Positions 8,799-10,626 of a DNA stretch of 10,626 nt are shown piece by piece. Source of the stretch: Phoronis ovalis. Its lineage: Eukaryota > Phoronida > Phoronidae. Positions within the stretch are counted from its first letter, which is position 1, and every line of letters starts with the position of its first letter. The notes beneath the pieces were generated by a model, which was not told the DNA's origin, ran no database searches, and was given only the letters and a program-made list of their open reading frames with translations. The translations under genes and the position numbers were made by a program. Location: positions 1,374-11,999 of the forward strand of contig JAOXYB010031843.1 in NCBI GenBank assembly GCA_028565635.1. Reading direction: 5' to 3'.

Positions 8799-8807
8799 CA
8801 CCACCAG
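8799..8807 (+). repeat. 9-bp target-site duplication, right copy
   Basis: CACCACCAG, identical to 8519-8527. The base before it (A at 8798) belongs to the terminal repeat but also matches A at 8518, so a 10-bp duplication cannot be strictly excluded. Confidence 0.9.
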
Positions 8808-9846
8808 CTAGGAAGATGGTTGATCAAAATCGGATATATTTGATGTTCATAAACTTCAATAAAAGAAACACATTTTACTGCTTAAATTCTGCATCGATGT
8901 CAACTATAGAATATTGAATTGTATCTTGTCCAAAACTCAAGAAAGCTTCAATTGGAAATTGTGTCCCTATCTTAAGCTATCATCCCATAAGATTTCTCAC
9001 CACATTATGTTGTGTGTAGCACTGCCATTGTTATCCTTGAGTCTAATTAATGATATTACAATATAGCCACTAACAATTATTAATAATGATTATAAGCATG
9101 ATTCCATTTGAACTGAAATATTGAATTCTACTTGCCTTAAGGAATATTTTAAGACCTAATACACTATCTTCACAAGAACAATAGAGGCCAGGCAAATCTT
9201 GCATAATCTTTTCTTGACATTTTAACGCATTAAATACAGGTTACATTATGTGAACAGTACATGAATCATATGCAGTCATTTGAGAGGTCTTTATTCTGCT
9301 TTCTTAATTGCATTGATTTTATGATATTTTATAATTAAAATTAATGGATTTAATATGCAGTTACATCTCTTTGACATATTACGTGTATGTGACTCGGTTC
9401 TTTGAAATGTTTAATTTTGATGTACATAATACAGCATTCATCTTTTATTAAATGTATATTTTTACATTTAAATAAATCTTAAATTATAAAGTGCATGAAA
9501 AGGAAAAAAAGCTAACTGAAAATAAAAGCTTTTGAAAAGTGTAAGCTTAATTTTTCGGTAACTAAATATATTTGACTGTAGTTGAGTTTATGAAACTGAC
9601 TGAATATTCCTAAAAAAATGTTTACATTTTTTATACTCATTATTTCAAGGCATAGTTTTAATGAATTAAATTTGCCAATTATTGTTTATATTTAATAGAA
9701 AATGATAACATCTTTTAATGTTAGGACTTTTGTCTTGTGAATGTTACTGTTTTCAGAAAAATCCTCTTCAAATATGTACCCTCCAATACTTTACATACTT
9801 GGTGAAGCTCTCTAGCGCTATCCTGGAGGGATCACTCTGTATATTG
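8808..9846. other. AT-rich non-coding stretch, no gene seen
   Basis: No supported gene or RNA is visible. Acceptor-like ends (TTTAATATGCAG at about 9360 and TTACTGTTTTCAG at about 9757) lead into frames that either stop quickly or run into the repeat array to the right. A slightly GC-richer lead-in (about 9776-9846) precedes that array and may belong to it. Confidence 0.55.
9444..9476. repeat. Short AT-rich hairpin
   Basis: TTTATTAAATGTA (9444-9456) pairs with TACATTTAAATAAA (9463-9476), with one bulged base and a 6-nt loop. In DNA this AT-rich it is a minor structure; no U-tract or gene end is associated that would make it a terminator. Confidence 0.4.
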
Positions 9847-10118
9847 GTCAACACGAGAGAGGGAAGGGTTCTACCTGAAAGAGGAGGGTTTTTCACCATT
9901 CTAGTCAAGGAAAGCTATGGGTTTCTGACCATTTCAGTCAAGGAAATGGGTGGGTTTTTCACATTTTATTTTAGTCCAGGAAAGAGATTAATTTTTCACA
10001 TATTTTTCCCAAATAATTAATCTCATTTGCAGTAGAAAATCGATGTTTTTGGTGGGTAAGAACGGGAAAGGGGTGTTTTATTGCTTTTTCAGTCCAGGAA
10101 AAGGGTGGTTTTTGAAAG
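9847..10118 (+). repeat. Third degenerate ~33-nt tandem repeat
   Basis: The motif AGTC(A/C)AGGAAA begins at 9903, 9936, 9973 and 10091, each followed or preceded by GGGTTTTTCAC or a similar G-then-T block. Spacings are 33 and 37 nt, then a 118-nt gap. Within that gap diverged copies can be guessed near 10003, 10031 and 10061, and a further poor copy may start near 9847. GC content is higher than in the flanks. A 100-codon plus-strand frame (9718-10020) crosses the array; its second half is a repeat translation (GGFFTI, YGFLTI, GGFFTF), so I do not call it a gene. The right side fades into CGGGCTGAGCCTCCCTGTAT (10121-10140). Confidence 0.7.
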
Positions 10119-10275
10119 TGCGGGCTGAGCCTCCCTGTATAAAAATATTTGGAAATTCTCCCCTGTACTGTAATTCTCAGTTATAATTATGGAAAGCTAA
10201 AACATCCAAGTTCCCTGTTTTGCATTTTTTCTCATAACATATTAAATCTTATTTTCTTAAGTGTGTAAATACTGA

Positions 10276-10518
10276 GGGGGTAGGGGGTACCCAAGGTACA
10301 ATGCTCGCATTTAAAAATCGGCAATGCTCGCTGCTCACACTTAACAAGAAAAGTTGACAACAAAAAAAAAAGCAAATTAGTTAACAAAATTAAAACACAG
10401 TGCAAAAAAGGGTCGCCAAAAGGCAATGCTCGCTGCTCGCACTTAACAGATCAAGGCAATGCTCGCTGCTCGCACTTAACAGATCAAGGCAATGCTCGCT
10501 GCTTGCACTTAACAGACC
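10276..10518 (+). repeat. 33-nt minisatellite with G-run head
   Basis: Three adjacent 33-nt units lie at 10420-10452, 10453-10485 and 10486-10518. The first two are identical and the third differs at two positions. The unit starts AAGGCAATGCTCGCTGCTCG and continues CACTTAACAGATC. A fourth, slightly diverged copy (10320-10348) is separated by 71 nt of A-rich sequence, and a partial copy (ACAATGCTCGCATTTAA) begins at 10298. To the left are two five-G runs (10276-10280, 10283-10287), the second merging with GGGTACCC (10285-10292). The unit contains CpG, which is rare in the rest of the window. The near identity implies recent tandem expansion. It is not coding: the plus frames carry TAA in each unit. 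Confidence 0.9.
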
Positions 10519-10520
10519 AA

Positions 10521-10568
10521 GGTTGTTTTCTGTCATTGCTTTCAATAAAAAATTGTCTGAAAATAACC
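10521..10568. repeat. Imperfect inverted repeat at end of 33-nt array
   Basis: GGTTGTTTTCTG (10521-10532) pairs with CTGAAAATAACC (10557-10568) at 10 of 12 positions around a 24-nt loop, directly after the last minisatellite unit. It could be a terminal structure of the element carrying the array, or chance. Confidence 0.35.
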
Positions 10569-10626
10569 AATCTCCCGCTCATAAATTCTCGCAACTTGTA
10601 TGTTGCGATTATATTAATTTTAAAAA

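Noticed and set aside
9718-10020. 100-codon plus-strand ORF
   Set aside because: Its second half is a translated minisatellite and its first half has no recognisable protein character.
1-10626. Scattered AATAAA hexamers as polyadenylation sites
   Set aside because: They are expected often at this AT content, and no gene end can be tied to any of them.

Overview
The window looks like AT-rich, non-coding nuclear DNA from an animal, most likely a marine invertebrate. I base this on the low GC content, the scarcity of CpG against plentiful TG/CA, the many A and T runs, the absence of any tightly packed ORFs, and several decayed repeats of a kind common in such genomes. The phylum cannot be fixed from the sequence; mollusc, brachiopod, hemichordate and cnidarian all remain possible. 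I find no protein-coding gene, rRNA, tRNA or CRISPR array that I can defend. The longest reading frames are either short enough for chance or are produced by tandem repeats whose unit is about 33 nt (a multiple of three) and therefore stays open on both strands.

Layout. 1-1257 is featureless AT-rich DNA. 1258-1700 is a 443-bp GC-richer island with inverted CCCGGGG...GCACT ends, a 10-C run and a degenerate ~32-nt minisatellite. 1701-2553 is AT-rich with two weak local duplications. 2554-3075 is an old foldback with arms of about 185 nt. 3076-7800 is mostly unannotatable intron-like or intergenic DNA. It contains a short GC- and CpG-richer patch with a 37-codon frame (4116-4229), a 32-nt tandem duplication (4909-4972) and small hairpins. 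7982-8231 is a second GC-richer repeat island with six ~32-nt units and a 9-C run. 8528-8798 is a well-preserved 271-bp foldback transposon (MITE) flanked by a perfect 9-bp direct repeat. 9847-10118 is a third degenerate ~33-nt array. 10276-10518 is a fourth, recent array with three adjacent 33-nt units.

The most interesting themes are two. First, four unrelated-looking minisatellites share a period of 30-34 nt, and three of them lie beside a G/C homopolymer run with a short dyad; two of those carry the same 8-bp palindrome GGGTACCC. Second, two foldback elements of very different age would form long double-stranded RNA if transcribed. The window gives no evidence for a gene pathway or operon; the content is mobile and repetitive DNA in a non-coding background.
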